This document shows, piece after piece, positions 8,401 through 17,627 of a stretch of DNA of 25,475 bases (position 1 is the first letter of the stretch; each line of letters starts with the position of its first letter). This DNA is from Silene noctiflora (Eukaryota > Streptophyta > Magnoliopsida > Caryophyllales > Caryophyllaceae): positions 554,269 through 579,743 of the forward strand of contig VHZZ01000008.1 of the NCBI GenBank assembly GCA_009801015.1. Reading direction: 5' to 3'. Both the position numbers and the translations under genes were made by a program. The notes beneath the pieces are model-generated. The model made no database searches, was not told the DNA's origin, and saw only the letters and a list, made by a program, of their open reading frames with translations.

Positions 8401-11400
8401 AATTCAAGTGAACTTTCAACTCTTGCAAGTTTGAAGTTTATGGCAATCTTTACCCCTTTGCCAACCAAACAACTGCTGAAAGCCTGAAATTGTCGCTTGT
8501 CTTTCTGTGAACATTGTTTGATTTGTGTTTTTACCATTTTGCAACTTCAGCTCTGGGAAGGAATCATATAACTTTGTTGCCAAATATTTGGCGACTTTCT
8601 CCCAGGAAGATGAGAATGCTTTGAGTGAGGTCAAAGATGAGGCTGTCAATGCTATAATAGAATTTGTCAAGGCTCCAGATATGTTTCAGGTATTCCGTAA
8701 TGTTGTTTGAATCTTTTAGTTGTTGTCGGTAGGCAGGTGTGTGGATATAACTCATTATAGTTGTGTGGTCTCTGAATTTAGATTATGGCTGTTTTTTTGT
8801 CACATGGAAAAATATTTTTTGGTTAGAAGTTAAGGCGTTCTATGCTAGTTGCCTCTTCTGCTTTAGTGATGTGACGGGGAGTTGTTTTATAGTCCGCAAT
8901 CACTTGTTAGATCTGTTTGTCTCCAACCTGCCTATTATAAATTCCAGATTAGACCGCCATTTCTAAGTTTAGAATCTTGATTTTTTTGGTCATCATTTGT
9001 TTGTAGTTGATTTTCCTTTCATTTTAATGTTCTAATCAGGGGTGTAAGCGAGCTTGTCTGAGCTCGAGTAGGCTCGGGATCAGTTCGGAATTTTGAGCTT
9101 GGGTTCAGCTCGAGCTCGGTTTGAAACCATGTTCTTTTCATTTACTCATTTAAAAAATAGCAACTATAGTTAGAAACATTAGAATATAATATGGCATAAT
9201 TATAAATGGTAAAATAACATATAATAGGGTAGAAACTTTAATAGGGTTGCACATGAGCTTGCTCATTATGGTCCTTGGTTGGAAGGTTGTAGAGTATGAA
9301 GGGAATTTCCCCGTACATTGCACATTTTGCGGAGATTGATTTGGAGGTTATAAATTAGACTCAATTTTGGGGTTTATTAAAAAAAAATAGCATATATTTG
9401 AAAATTAGTGAGTTTAAAATATTTAAAATATACTAGAAAGAACTCAAAACGTTCCCAAACGAGCAGACATGGTGTGTTTGGGATCGAGCTTGGTTTGACC
9501 GAGCGGATCCCGAGGGCACGAGTAGTTTGCTCTATTCATTTATAGCCCTTTTTCCGGTACTAACACTTCTGCACCTTTCTATCCACTTTGAACTTTTAAT
9601 GTTTTGACTATAATTTATCTGTTTGCAGTGTGATTTGTTGGACATGCCTGCCGTAGTGCAATTAGAGAATGATACCAAATACTCACCCATATATCAGCTC
9701 CTTCTGATTTTCTTAACTCAAAGACTGGATGCTTACTTGAACTTTCAGACTGCAAATTCTGACATGTTGAAGAATTACGGTAAGTTGCTCATTATATGTA
9801 TTTTTTCCTTTTTCATGATCGAATCCCAGTATATGCTCCCCATTGTGAGTACAGAGGGGTCAGAGACATATTACCCGTGTCGGATCCTCTTATTCGCGCG
9901 TGAGCATCATGGGCCCTTAATGTTAATGAGATGAGATTTTTGAAAGATCGGTTAGCAAATTAATTGGAAGCAAATGATTTCGTCTATTTTATGTACTTCA
10001 AAATGTCATGGCTATTCACGGATTTTCGTGCTATACTCTTAGGCTTGAGTCTAAAGGGATGTCAAACTATGACATATGGATGTTTTCATTTATACGTTTT
10101 CGTACTCGGATTACTTAAAAGTAGTCTTAAAACAAGTATTGTGCATGTTCTACCAGTTGTTTAGGTGCTTTGTTGGGTTTCCACATGGATATAAATGTAA
10201 TTAACTTTAAATAGCTTATTTGAATTCTTTGATTCTTTGAAGGTTGGTCATGTTCAAATAAAAATTATGTGCACCTGTTATTTAAATAGATTTTTAAAAA
10301 AAAATCCAATTGGCTATTTATCAAAATTGGGTCCACATAGGATGAGCATTCATGAAGCTGGGAATAAAAGACACGTCACACAACTTCATTATAGACATGC
10401 CATGTAGGTTGGCATATTTGATACGGAGTACTATTTTAGAAGCGAGTTTATTCTTAAGATTAAATGTTCTTTTAAATTTGTTGTGCAGGTCTTGTCCATG
10501 AAGATTGCGTTGCAAAAATGAGGCTTCTGTCTTTAGTAGATCTCGCTTCTAGTGAGTCGGGACAGATTCCATATGCCGTTATAAAGGATACTCTTAGAGT
10601 TGCGTCTCTTCATTTCTTTTATTTGTTCTCTTCTTTTTGAGTATACTATGCCTTGGTTGATTTATTCAATATTACCACAGGTCAACGATAATGAGGTAGA
10701 GCAATGGGTCGTTAAAGCAATAAGTGCCAAGCTTCTTGACTGCAAGATGGATCAAATGAACCAAGTTGTCATTGTTAGGTAAGTCTTTGCTTGATTTAAT
10801 AATCGCACGCTTCTGACTGTATTGTTTCTGTTATAGTAGCATGTCTTTTGGTTAATTGTTGATGAAAATTACTCTTTTTTTAGCCGCCATACTGAACGCT
10901 TGTTTGGACATCAACAATGGGTGGATCTTCAATCAAAATTAGTGACATGGAGGGTATGTTTTCAACATTTTTACTTAAACAATTCATTCATTTATCTGAA
11001 GCTAGTTTGGTTAATAGTCACACTATGGAAATTATAGCTCGCTGTAGCAAATGATGTTGGGTTCATTTTTTCGCCCTACACTTTTAGCGTTCAGATTAAT
11101 TCACTTCGATAGCAATTCGCCAGTATGAATTAATGACCTGCTATAACCTGTGCTTTTGTTTTCTTGCACAAAGTGCCTGGCTGCATGTGTTTCTGAAGTA
11201 CACTTGCATGCCAAATAAATAGTATTGAATGCGTGTGAGCATTTTTCAACATTGCACTTTCGGAGAAGGAGAAACTCTCCTTTTAATTCCACACTTTGGC
11301 TTAACAACAAATTTGCATAATCATTAAAAGCCATTTCTAAACTCCAATATACACCGTTCTTAAATCAGTCAATATGTTGTCTACCTACAAACACCAAAAA

Positions 11401-11796
11401 CCTGAAGACCTTCACTTTCTACATGATCTCTCAAAAAGTTTCTCATTTCATCAGATGGATATTTTGTTCCGAAACCCATAAAATTTTTCTTGAAAAGTTC
11501 TCGCGTTGATATTTTCGTCGCTTGTTTAGTCATTTGTTAGACGGACTCAGTCACATGTAAAAATTGTGATATGTACAATTACTGATGGTTCAACTTACAA
11601 GTTACTAGTGGGTAAATGGAATGATTCCACCGGCTCTTCTGACAACTTCTGATATTTTTAGCTCCATTTTATGCTCTTATTTTTATTGTTGTGCGATATT
11701 TTTCAGGGTAACATAGCAAATGTAGTCAATACAATTCAGGCGAACAAGATAACTGACGATGCTGCTCATGCAATGCAAAGCATGACAGTACGTTGA
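5444..11796 (+). CDS. eIF3m: Eukaryotic translation initiation factor 3 subunit M, 10 exons
   Basis: Coding exons: 5444-5536, 5757-5886, 7583-7721, 7800-8012, 8551-8689, 9629-9779, 10489-10598, 10681-10778, 10884-10953, 11707-11796. All introns are GT-AG, the frame holds, and the protein is 410 aa, close to plant eIF3m (about 415). It starts MATIVPTTEEDIHLSVVRF and ends HAMQSMTVR. The N-terminal half is helical; CDLLDMPAV begins at residue 239. The C-terminal PCI/winged-helix part includes GLVHEDCVAKMRLLSL (from 289), IPYAVIKDTL, WVVKAISAKLLDCKMDQ and SRHTERLFG. eIF3m is a PCI subunit of the cytosolic eIF3 complex, which helps recruit mRNA to the 40S subunit. The identification rests on recognised family sequence. 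Intron 2 (5887-7582) holds a Stowaway MITE, and introns 4 and 5 hold hAT-like elements. The gene looks intact and functional. Confidence 0.96.
5567..5751 (+). repeat. Diverged tandem duplication in eIF3m intron 1, with two telo-boxes
   Basis: Unit A (about 5567-5656) and unit B (about 5675-5751) share CAATTGATTT-ATTTACAGT, TAGGGTTT, a TTAATTGTTGA-like segment and GAATTTGGTGAA. The copies differ by small gaps and substitutions. Each carries TAGGGTTT (5591-5598 and 5699-5706), so with the 5' UTR copy the first ~360 bp of the transcript has three. Confidence 0.75.
5925..6005. repeat. Dispersed repeat piece in eIF3m intron 2 (GTGGYGGAA-AGGG type)
   Basis: GTGGTGGAAACCAGGGGGACTAG, then GACCCTTGCCCTGACAATG, resembles a widespread plant repeat end of the form CAGTGGCGGAACCAGGGGG. 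A second, shorter match, CAGTGGCGGAACGAGGGAGC, lies near 14370. No terminal pair or target duplication was found here, so the class is uncertain (hAT-like ends are one guess). Confidence 0.35.
7125..7219. mobile_element. Stowaway MITE, 91 bp, in eIF3m intron 2
   Basis: The body 7127-7217 starts CTCCCTCCGATCGACACC and ends GGTGTGGATCGGAGGGAG, flanked by TA (7125-7126 and 7218-7219). The two arms are about 36 bp long with a single mismatch, so nearly the whole element folds into one hairpin with a ~19 bp loop. CTCCCTCCG ends with a TA duplication define Stowaway (Tc1/mariner-type non-autonomous elements). The arm identity suggests recent insertion. Confidence 0.93.
8143..8345. mobile_element. 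hAT-like MITE with 8-bp duplications, in eIF3m intron 4
   Basis: The element 8151-8337 starts CTATGTTACTCCGACTC and ends GAGTCTGAGTAACATAG, an imperfect inverted terminal repeat. The 8-bp direct repeat GTTGGAAG flanks it exactly (8143-8150 and 8338-8345). An 8-bp duplication fits hAT; the CTATG ends are not classical hAT, and a 9-bp Mutator-type duplication is not supported because the ninth base differs. The inside repeats the phrases GACACTTGGACA and ACCCGTGTCGGA. One ambiguous base (N) lies at 8194. Related copies lie at 18641-19003 and about 18228-18286. Confidence 0.8.
9037..9550. mobile_element. Diverged hAT-like non-autonomous element in eIF3m intron 5
   Basis: The left end CAGGGGTGTAAGCGAGC is a common hAT-type terminus and is followed by repeated GAGCTCG/GGCTCG words. 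The right end carries matching inverted words (GATCGAGCTTGG, GAGCGGATCCCGAG) and finishes TTTATAGCCCTTT, a degraded mirror of the left end. No 8-bp duplication can be recognised, so it is old. No transposase is present. Confidence 0.5.
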
Positions 11797-12517
11797 TGTG
11801 TTTTGATTTCTAAATTTTTCTGATTACGCACGCTGTTACGGGGTCTAAGTACTTTAAGGCCATTTTGTGTTGTAAGAATTCTTAAATTCATGAGATGAAA
11901 TTCACTTAGAAATACAGAGTTTTCATGGTACTTCGTCTTGTACTTTTCAGTCACTCGAATTGGTTTTGCACTTTACCTTGGCCAAGTTCAGTCATCATTT
12001 TCTTCGGAAATTGAAATTTGCTCATTTTATTATTGTTTGAATGAAATTGACTTTGATTCTTTAATTTTTGAGACGGTACGATCTGCACATAACGCCAGGA
12101 AAGGCCTGAGGAATGTATGCTGTTTTTCTTGTTGGGTGAAAATAGAGGGATGTTTAATCCTTTCTAAATACTGCCTCAATTTCTTAAGGGCGCTGCAAAG
12201 TTCGAGCAGTACTTGTTACTTAACTTGTACCATTGTCAGGAACACAAAATCGTAGTTGAGACCGTCTTATTCTTTTGGAGCTTCATATTGATGGAGCAAT
12301 CTATCCGACATAAAATTAGCTACGAAATTATCTGAACTTGGTTAAGTATGTGCTTCATGCTTCATAAGTCGAAACTACTTCAGTACATAACTAGTGTGCA
12401 TTTGTGAGCGTGAGGAGCTAGCAATGCACGTCGTCTCCAAACACTAGCGGATCTTGGAGCAAATAAAAAGGAGAGCAAACGACTTTGTGAGTGAATATTT
12501 AGTACTCGATCATTAAG
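11797..12517. other. eIF3m 3' UTR and AT-rich intergenic DNA
   Basis: The 3' UTR of eIF3m begins here; no obvious AATAAA occurs in the first 300 bp, so the end of the transcript is not determined. The frame at 11938-12255 has no recognisable domain or plant-like codon context and is not called as a gene. Confidence 0.4.
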
Positions 12518-13386
12518 TTGATGGGGGATGGTCGGATGGATGATAATTTTATACCAAAATATGAAAACCTAGCCGGAATGGTACTCTCTCCCGACGTAAC
12601 TAAGCTCCCCTTCGCTGTCCAAAACATGAGAGAAATAAATGACAGTTTCATGCAATGCTACAACATAGGTGTCCATTTAATGAAAGGGTGCCTTGATGTT
12701 ATAAACCCAATTCGCACCCGACTCGAGCTGAATTGAATGAGTGAATGAGGTGTGTTGAACTGAATAAAATTGAATTAAGAACTAGTTTGAATAGAGATAA
12801 CCTAAATTGATATAAATTAATATGAATGAAGTTGAGCTGAACTAAAATTAATTAAAAAAAAATAAGAAATGAACTACCTAAATAAATAGGTAAAAGAAAA
12901 AACGGTGACCAAGGGATTATTATTAATACAAGATTAAATCCATGATCATTTAGACCAACCAGTAAAGAGGTTGTTCGCCACTTGTTCTAACTTAACCAGA
13001 TCTTGACCCGAATTCGAATTACCCAACCTCAAATCCTCAATGCTTATTGTCGTGCACTGATCATTATCTTTAAATAACTTAATAATAACTAACTCGACCC
13101 GATTGGCGCACTAACAGTTTAAAATTCATGAGGGAGGGCTTTGCTGCCTACCGATCCGAGCGAGACCTGACAAAATGAACCCAAAACCGAAAAACCAATC
13201 AAACACTCGATATGAGTCACCTAAATAGTATTGAAACTCGACTCAATCTGAATTGAACCGAAACTGAATAGATATGAACCGATAAGAATTAAACCGATTG
13301 ACCTCGAATCAAAATATTTATTTCTTATAAAAATACTCATATTTTTTTTTCTTATCAAGTCTTTGTATACTTACGATTTTGAACTA
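12518..13386. other. Intergenic DNA with an unexplained short frame and SINE-like words
   Basis: A 72-codon frame (12518-12736) reads AGMVLSPDVTKLPF and INDSFMQCYNIGV; I recognise no family, and it could be a captured gene piece or chance. At about 13123-13165, CATGAGGGAGGGCTTTGCTG followed by ACCGATCC resembles the 3' part of the SINE-like remnant at 24939-25023. The rest is AT-rich with ACCCGA/ACCGAA words and no gene. Confidence 0.35.
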
Positions 13387-13541
13387 CAGTCCGTCTTGCT
13401 TGTGACCGTCACAAGCTTGTGACGTCTCACAGTCTCTCTCCCACTCACTTTTCCACCTGCTTTCCCACTTGCTTTATGTGAGACGTCACAAGCTTGTGAC
13501 GGAATAGTGCCGTCACAAAATGAGAATTAGTGTTTGAACTA
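13378..13541. mobile_element. Mutator-like foldback MITE with 9-bp duplications
   Basis: The element 13387-13532 is flanked by the 9-bp direct repeat TTTGAACTA (13378-13386 and 13533-13541), the duplication size of Mutator-like elements. The ends form an imperfect inverted repeat (TCTTGCTTGTGAC / GTGACAAAATGAGA on the other strand). Inside, a perfect 26-bp inverted repeat (13406-13431 and 13477-13502) includes an 18-bp perfect palindrome, CGTCACAAGCTTGTGACG, in each arm. No coding content. Confidence 0.75.
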
Positions 13542-13550
13542 TTACATTTA

Positions 13551-13649
13551 TTTAAATTGAAAAGTATAAGCTATATGCCTACATTTAAGCTAACTTATTT
13601 CCTTTAAATTGAAAAGTATAAGCTACATGCCTACATCTAAGCTAACTTA
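13551..13649 (+). repeat. Tandem duplication, 52-bp period
   Basis: TTTAAATTGAAAAGTATAAG, then CTA-ATGCCTACAT-TAAGC and TAACTTA, occurs at 13551-13602 and again from 13603, with only a few differences. It lies just right of the foldback MITE. Confidence 0.85.
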
Positions 13650-13922
13650 CGAAAAGTAGGACCCAAAACTCAACCGAACTGATATGAATCAGACCCGAGC
13701 CGTACCCTACTCAAGAGAGCATAAATCGACCAAAGGGGCTAACTAAAATGCAATGGGAATCGAACTGAAATTGAAAAAGAAAAAAAGGTAATTCCGATTT
13801 AAATTAACCGATTTAATGTCTTTCGAAACCGAACAGAATGACCCGTTTCTCTACTCTAGACTCCTACCCGGCTCAAATCCGTATTAAACAAATAATTCAA
13901 ATGACTAATATAGCCTTGAGTC

Positions 13923-15457
13923 TTGACTACCATCTCTGGTGTTTGCTCTAGTCTCTTTCTTCATGCTTTCTCCATTCTCTACTCACTCCTCAGGTTCCTT
14001 TCTTCCTCTTTCTTTTTCTATTTTCCTCCTTTTTTTATTTATTTATTTTTATTTTTTTTAAATTTCTGTAATTATCTCGCTTTACTTTTAACTTCAATCT
14101 TGTGTTATTGATTCTATTTCCGCCTTCTCAAATAGGTTAAACTCTTGAAATTTAGGCGATTTCTAGATTTTGGGTACTGTTTTGTGTAATTCTTGATTCG
14201 TAAGAATTGATGGTTTTATGATTTGTGTTAATTGATTAAATATATGTAGTCTTTTTAGATTTATGTGGGCAGGTTTCAGATTTTGAAATTTGTGCGTTTA
14301 GGGTGGTGAAATTGTGGAAATGGATCTAAGTTGTGATTTGGTTTCGGGTATTTTTGTCGTCGAGGATGGGCAGTGGCGGAACGAGGGAGCTAGCTTTAGG
14401 GTAGTAGCTGTTACCTCCCTAAGCCTTGAAAAATATGATTTTTAATTAATAAAGAAATCGGTTTTTCTATGTTACTTTAATGTATTGTTAATTCGGTTGC
14501 ATAATCGCAATCTATTGTTTACCCTCCCTAACTTTGAACCGTGAATTCGGTACTAATGATGGTATTGGGAACTTAGCTTAATTTTATTATTTGGGGAGGA
14601 TATTAGAGATGTTTTTTGTGCAAGTGTGGGAGTTCATTAGGAGAGAGCGCTAGGTTGAGTTGAGCACGCGTGTGTAGTTAACGCCAATGTGTGGCTGTTT
14701 TTATTAGCTAAGATGTTCGTGTATGTATCGTTTGTAGTATGTTCTAGTCATTCAGAGTGGCATAGTTATAACCTTTGTACCACATATTTCTTGGTTTGAT
14801 TATTTTGTAGAGCATGTGTTTTCGGATGTTGGTTTAGGTCAATTATCTTTTTGAAAAAATAATTATAATATCGACTATATATGCTAGCTCAGTTTTTAGG
14901 CAATTGAGGTAATGCTCCATACGTAGTCTCAACCATAAATGTTGCTTCGTTCATATCAGACAACGGAAATTGTTTTGGGAGTCTTGTTGTTGTATCAGTT
15001 TTGGGAGTCTTGTTGCTTCAGCATTTCAGCTGGCTAGTTTTGTTTTTCCTCTTGATATCCCTGTTAATCATTCCTTTGTTTCCCCATGTACTGCAAACAT
15101 GACTCCCTCGAACATTTCGCCTAATGTAGAGTGTCACAACTGCGTTTGATGACTCTATTAACACTATCAAACAGCATTTTCTCCCCGAGCCTTGGTTTTA
15201 AGTTTGATTTGCACCTTGCAACCAAAGACCGTGTATATGCACCTTGCCACCAATGACCATATATATGCACCGTGGACGTGCATAGTGTGCTGTTGGAGTC
15301 TATAAATAGTTCATACTACCGATATTTTACATCCCACTTCTCTATGAGATTTTTTACGATCTTTGGGTGACATGTTTGATTAATAAGGTTTGCCATAACC
15401 ATTGATCCTGTACTCATGTACAATGATTTCAAACTTTTAATGTGTGCAATTATACAG
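13923..15457 (+). promoter_or_regulatory. Probable promoter, 5' UTR exon and long 5' UTR intron of the DUF641 gene
   Basis: 13923-14062 is strongly pyrimidine-rich (TCTCTTTCTTC, CCTTTCTTCCTC), typical of a plant leader. A splice acceptor, TTATACAG, ends at 15457, 66 bp before the start codon, and that 66-bp leader has no ATG. The most economical model is a non-coding first exon in the pyrimidine-rich part with a ~1.4 kb leader intron; the donor is not fixed (CTCAG-GTTCC near 13992 or AATAG-GTTAA near 14137). A repeat piece CAGTGGCGGAACGAGGGAGC lies near 14370. Confidence 0.45.
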
Positions 15458-15523
15458 GTTGAACTTGACTATTTCGAGAGGGGAGTGGTAATTGTCTGAC
15501 CGCCATTTTGTTTAGAATTAGCT

Positions 15524-16792
15524 ATGCTACCCACTGAAGTTAGAGAAAGTCAACTTCGTGAGAGCAATAGCCAGAAAGTCCACCCTCAACCTATGGAGGA
15601 GTCCATGAATCAGAATGTTGAAGCTATAGATGCTCTAATCTCTAGAATATTTACGAATATTTCATCTCTGAAGACCGCTTATATCAACCTCCAAGCTGCT
15701 CATACTCCTTATGATCCCGATAAAATTCAAGCTGCTGACAAACAAGTCATCTCAGAGTTAAAACATCTGTCTGAACTAAAGCATTTTTACCGGGAAAACA
15801 ATCCAAAACCTGCATGTGTTTCTCCTCAGGATTCCAGATTAGCTGCCGAGATTCAAGAACAGCAAAGTTTATTGAAAACATATGAAGTCATGGTGAAAAA
15901 ATTTCAGTCAGAAATTCAGAACAAAGATTCTGAGATACATCAATTGCAGCAATTAGTAGAAGAGGCAAGTCAAAAGCGAGAGAAGCTGGAAAAGAATCTG
16001 AAGATGCGGGGCTTGTCCACTAGAGAATCTGATGTTTCTGGCCAACAAAACGGATTCTTTCCTGTGGATTTGACCCCTGATTTGTTCATTTCAACTGTTG
16101 AAACTGCTTATAAAGCTATTCATGATTTCTCAAAACCACTAATTAACATGATGAAAGCGGCTAGTTGGGACCTTGATGCCGCAGCTCAGTCAATTGAACC
16201 TAGTGTTGTCTATGCCAAGAGGGCCCACAAAAAATATGCATTCGAATCCTACATATGCCAGAAGATGTTCTTGGGGTTTCAACAAGAGACATTCACAGAG
16301 AAACCCGAAGATGTTTCAGTGAACACTGAGAGTTTCTTTCACCAGTACCTTGCTTTGAGAGAAATGGACCCGTTGGATGCTCTGGGCCAAAACCCAGATT
16401 CTATATTTGGTAAATTCTGTAGGAGCAAGTATCTAGTTGTGATCCATCCCAAAATGGAGGCCTCATTCTTCGGCAATTTGGATCAACGCAACTATGTTAT
16501 GGGAGGCGGGCACCCTCGAACCCCATTCTATCAGGCCTTCTTGAAACTAGCCAAGTCAACTTGGCTTTTGCATAGGTTGGCTCATTCCTTTGATCCAAGT
16601 GTGAAAATATTTCAAGTGAACAAGGGGAACGAATTCTCCGAGGTTTACATGGAAAGCGTGGTGAAAAACTTAATAATGGATGAAAACGAGGAAAAGCCAA
16701 AGGTTGGTTTGATGGTTATGCCCGGGTTTTGGGTTGGAGGAACTGTAATTCAGAGTCGAGTCTACTTAACTGGCATGAAGGTGGCTGAGTGA
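15524..16792 (+). CDS. DUF641 / GIL1-like coiled-coil protein, single coding exon
   Basis: A 422-aa protein in one exon, close to the length of Arabidopsis At2g45260 (about 425 aa), which I recognise as the nearest relative. It begins MLPTEVRESQLRESNSQKVH. The DUF641 region (about 30-150) has ALISRIFTNISSLKTAYINL, HTPYDPDKIQAADKQVISEL and FYRENNPKP. A coiled coil follows (about 105-160: RLAAEIQEQQSLL ... EIQNKDSEIHQLQQLVEEA). The C-terminal part carries KKYAFESYICQKMF, KYLVVIHPKMEASFFGNL and the ending VMPGFWVGGTVIQSRVYL. Relatives include GRAVITROPIC IN THE LIGHT 1 (light control of hypocotyl gravitropism) and IRK-interacting proteins; the biochemical role is unknown. The ATG follows a leader exon without upstream ATGs. 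Minus-strand frames across it are shadows. Confidence 0.93.
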   Translation: MLPTEVRESQLRESNSQKVHPQPMEESMNQNVEAIDALISRIFTNISSLKTAYINLQAAHTPYDPDKIQAADKQVISELKHLSELKHFYRENNPKPACVSPQDSRLAAEIQEQQSLLKTYEVMVKKFQSEIQNKDSEIHQLQQLVEEASQKREKLEKNLKMRGLSTRESDVSGQQNGFFPVDLTPDLFISTVETAYKAIHDFSKPLINMMKAASWDLDAAAQSIEPSVVYAKRAHKKYAFESYICQKMFLGFQQETFTEKPEDVSVNTESFFHQYLALREMDPLDALGQNPDSIFGKFCRSKYLVVIHPKMEASFFGNLDQRNYVMGGGHPRTPFYQAFLKLAKSTWLLHRLAHSFDPSVKIFQVNKGNEFSEVYMESVVKNLIMDENEEKPKVGLMVMPGFWVGGTVIQSRVYLTGMKVAE

Positions 16793-17556
16793 GCTTTCCC
16801 GGCAATGCCTCCCACTTGTAATGTAACCTGTGTTATTATATCATACTCCATATGTATGTAACTTTATCTTTTCAAGTCGATGGCTGCTCTGTCGGAATTG
16901 CTTCAGTGTCACAAGTGTCTTTCGGAATCACTGTGGTGTTGTATTTGTAGCAACTAGAATGTATGATTTGAGTGTGGTAGGGTGTCAAATCCCGAAGTTG
17001 GTGGGATTTGAGTGATTCTGTCCTCTCTGTTCTATTTGGATGGACTTTCATTTTGCAGTAGTTTTTTTCTGAGCTTCTCGCAACTGTTTTGTTCTGTGCA
17101 TATAGTGATCCAAAATTGACCCGAACCAGTATGAGTGCAGTGATTCTATATCCACCCGTAGGGACTAACACACTCACTGCACGAGGCTGGATTGACCTGA
17201 ACCAAAATGAGTATATCTACAATGGTCGGGTTAATTCATTCAAGTCTCATGATAACTTCTCGATGAGTAATTCTTGTGTAAGATGGCCGTACTATGTAAA
17301 ACCGCTCTTTTATGGTGCTTTAACATCCAACAATTTGTGACTTTCCGATTCTAAAAGGATACACACGTCGTTTTCTGAGCCATATTGTTTTGAAAAGAAG
17401 GCCAAATAGGCAAATCTTCAATCACAGCCTTTGTATATCATTCATTCAATCATTTAACCGAAGACCACATACATTTGAATTAATTCAAAACTCAGCAATG
17501 GAATTTTTATAGCAAAAAAAAAATAAAAATGAATACATTAGTCCAACAAAACGATT
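16793..17556. other. Intergenic region between two convergent genes
   Basis: It holds the 3' UTR of the DUF641 gene (from 16793, end not fixed). The words TTGACCCGAACCAGTATGAG (about 17116) and TTGACCTGAACCAAAATGAG (about 17191) form a short imperfect direct repeat. The frame at 17089-17340 that spans them has no recognisable domain and is not called. Confidence 0.4.
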
Positions 17557-17562
17557 TTTATT
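17557..17562 (-). other. Likely MAP1A polyadenylation signal
   Basis: TTTATT here reads AATAAA on the minus strand, about 65 nt past the MAP1A stop codon, a usual distance for a plant near-upstream element. Confidence 0.5.
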
Positions 17563-17627
17563 GTTAATAGTTGAAAGATGACACGAAAAAAAGACAGCAG
17601 CAATTTGTCAGGCCGACTGCTTTTTTA

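Noticed and set aside
11938-12255. 105-codon frame after eIF3m
   Set aside because: No family similarity; it lies in the 3' UTR or flank of eIF3m and overlaps no splice-consistent exon.
12518-12736. 72-codon frame that could be a small gene
   Set aside because: No recognised domain, no splice or leader evidence, and its end merges into low-grade repeat words. Kept only as an unexplained frame.
13551-13649. Start of a CRISPR-like or satellite array
   Set aside because: Only two units, no spacers, and a plant nuclear context; a simple tandem duplication.
16497-16700. Minus-strand frame in the DUF641 gene
   Set aside because: Antisense shadow of a strongly conserved coding exon.
17089-17340. 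83-codon frame between the convergent genes
   Set aside because: No recognised domain; it contains short imperfect direct repeats and looks like chance in flanking DNA.
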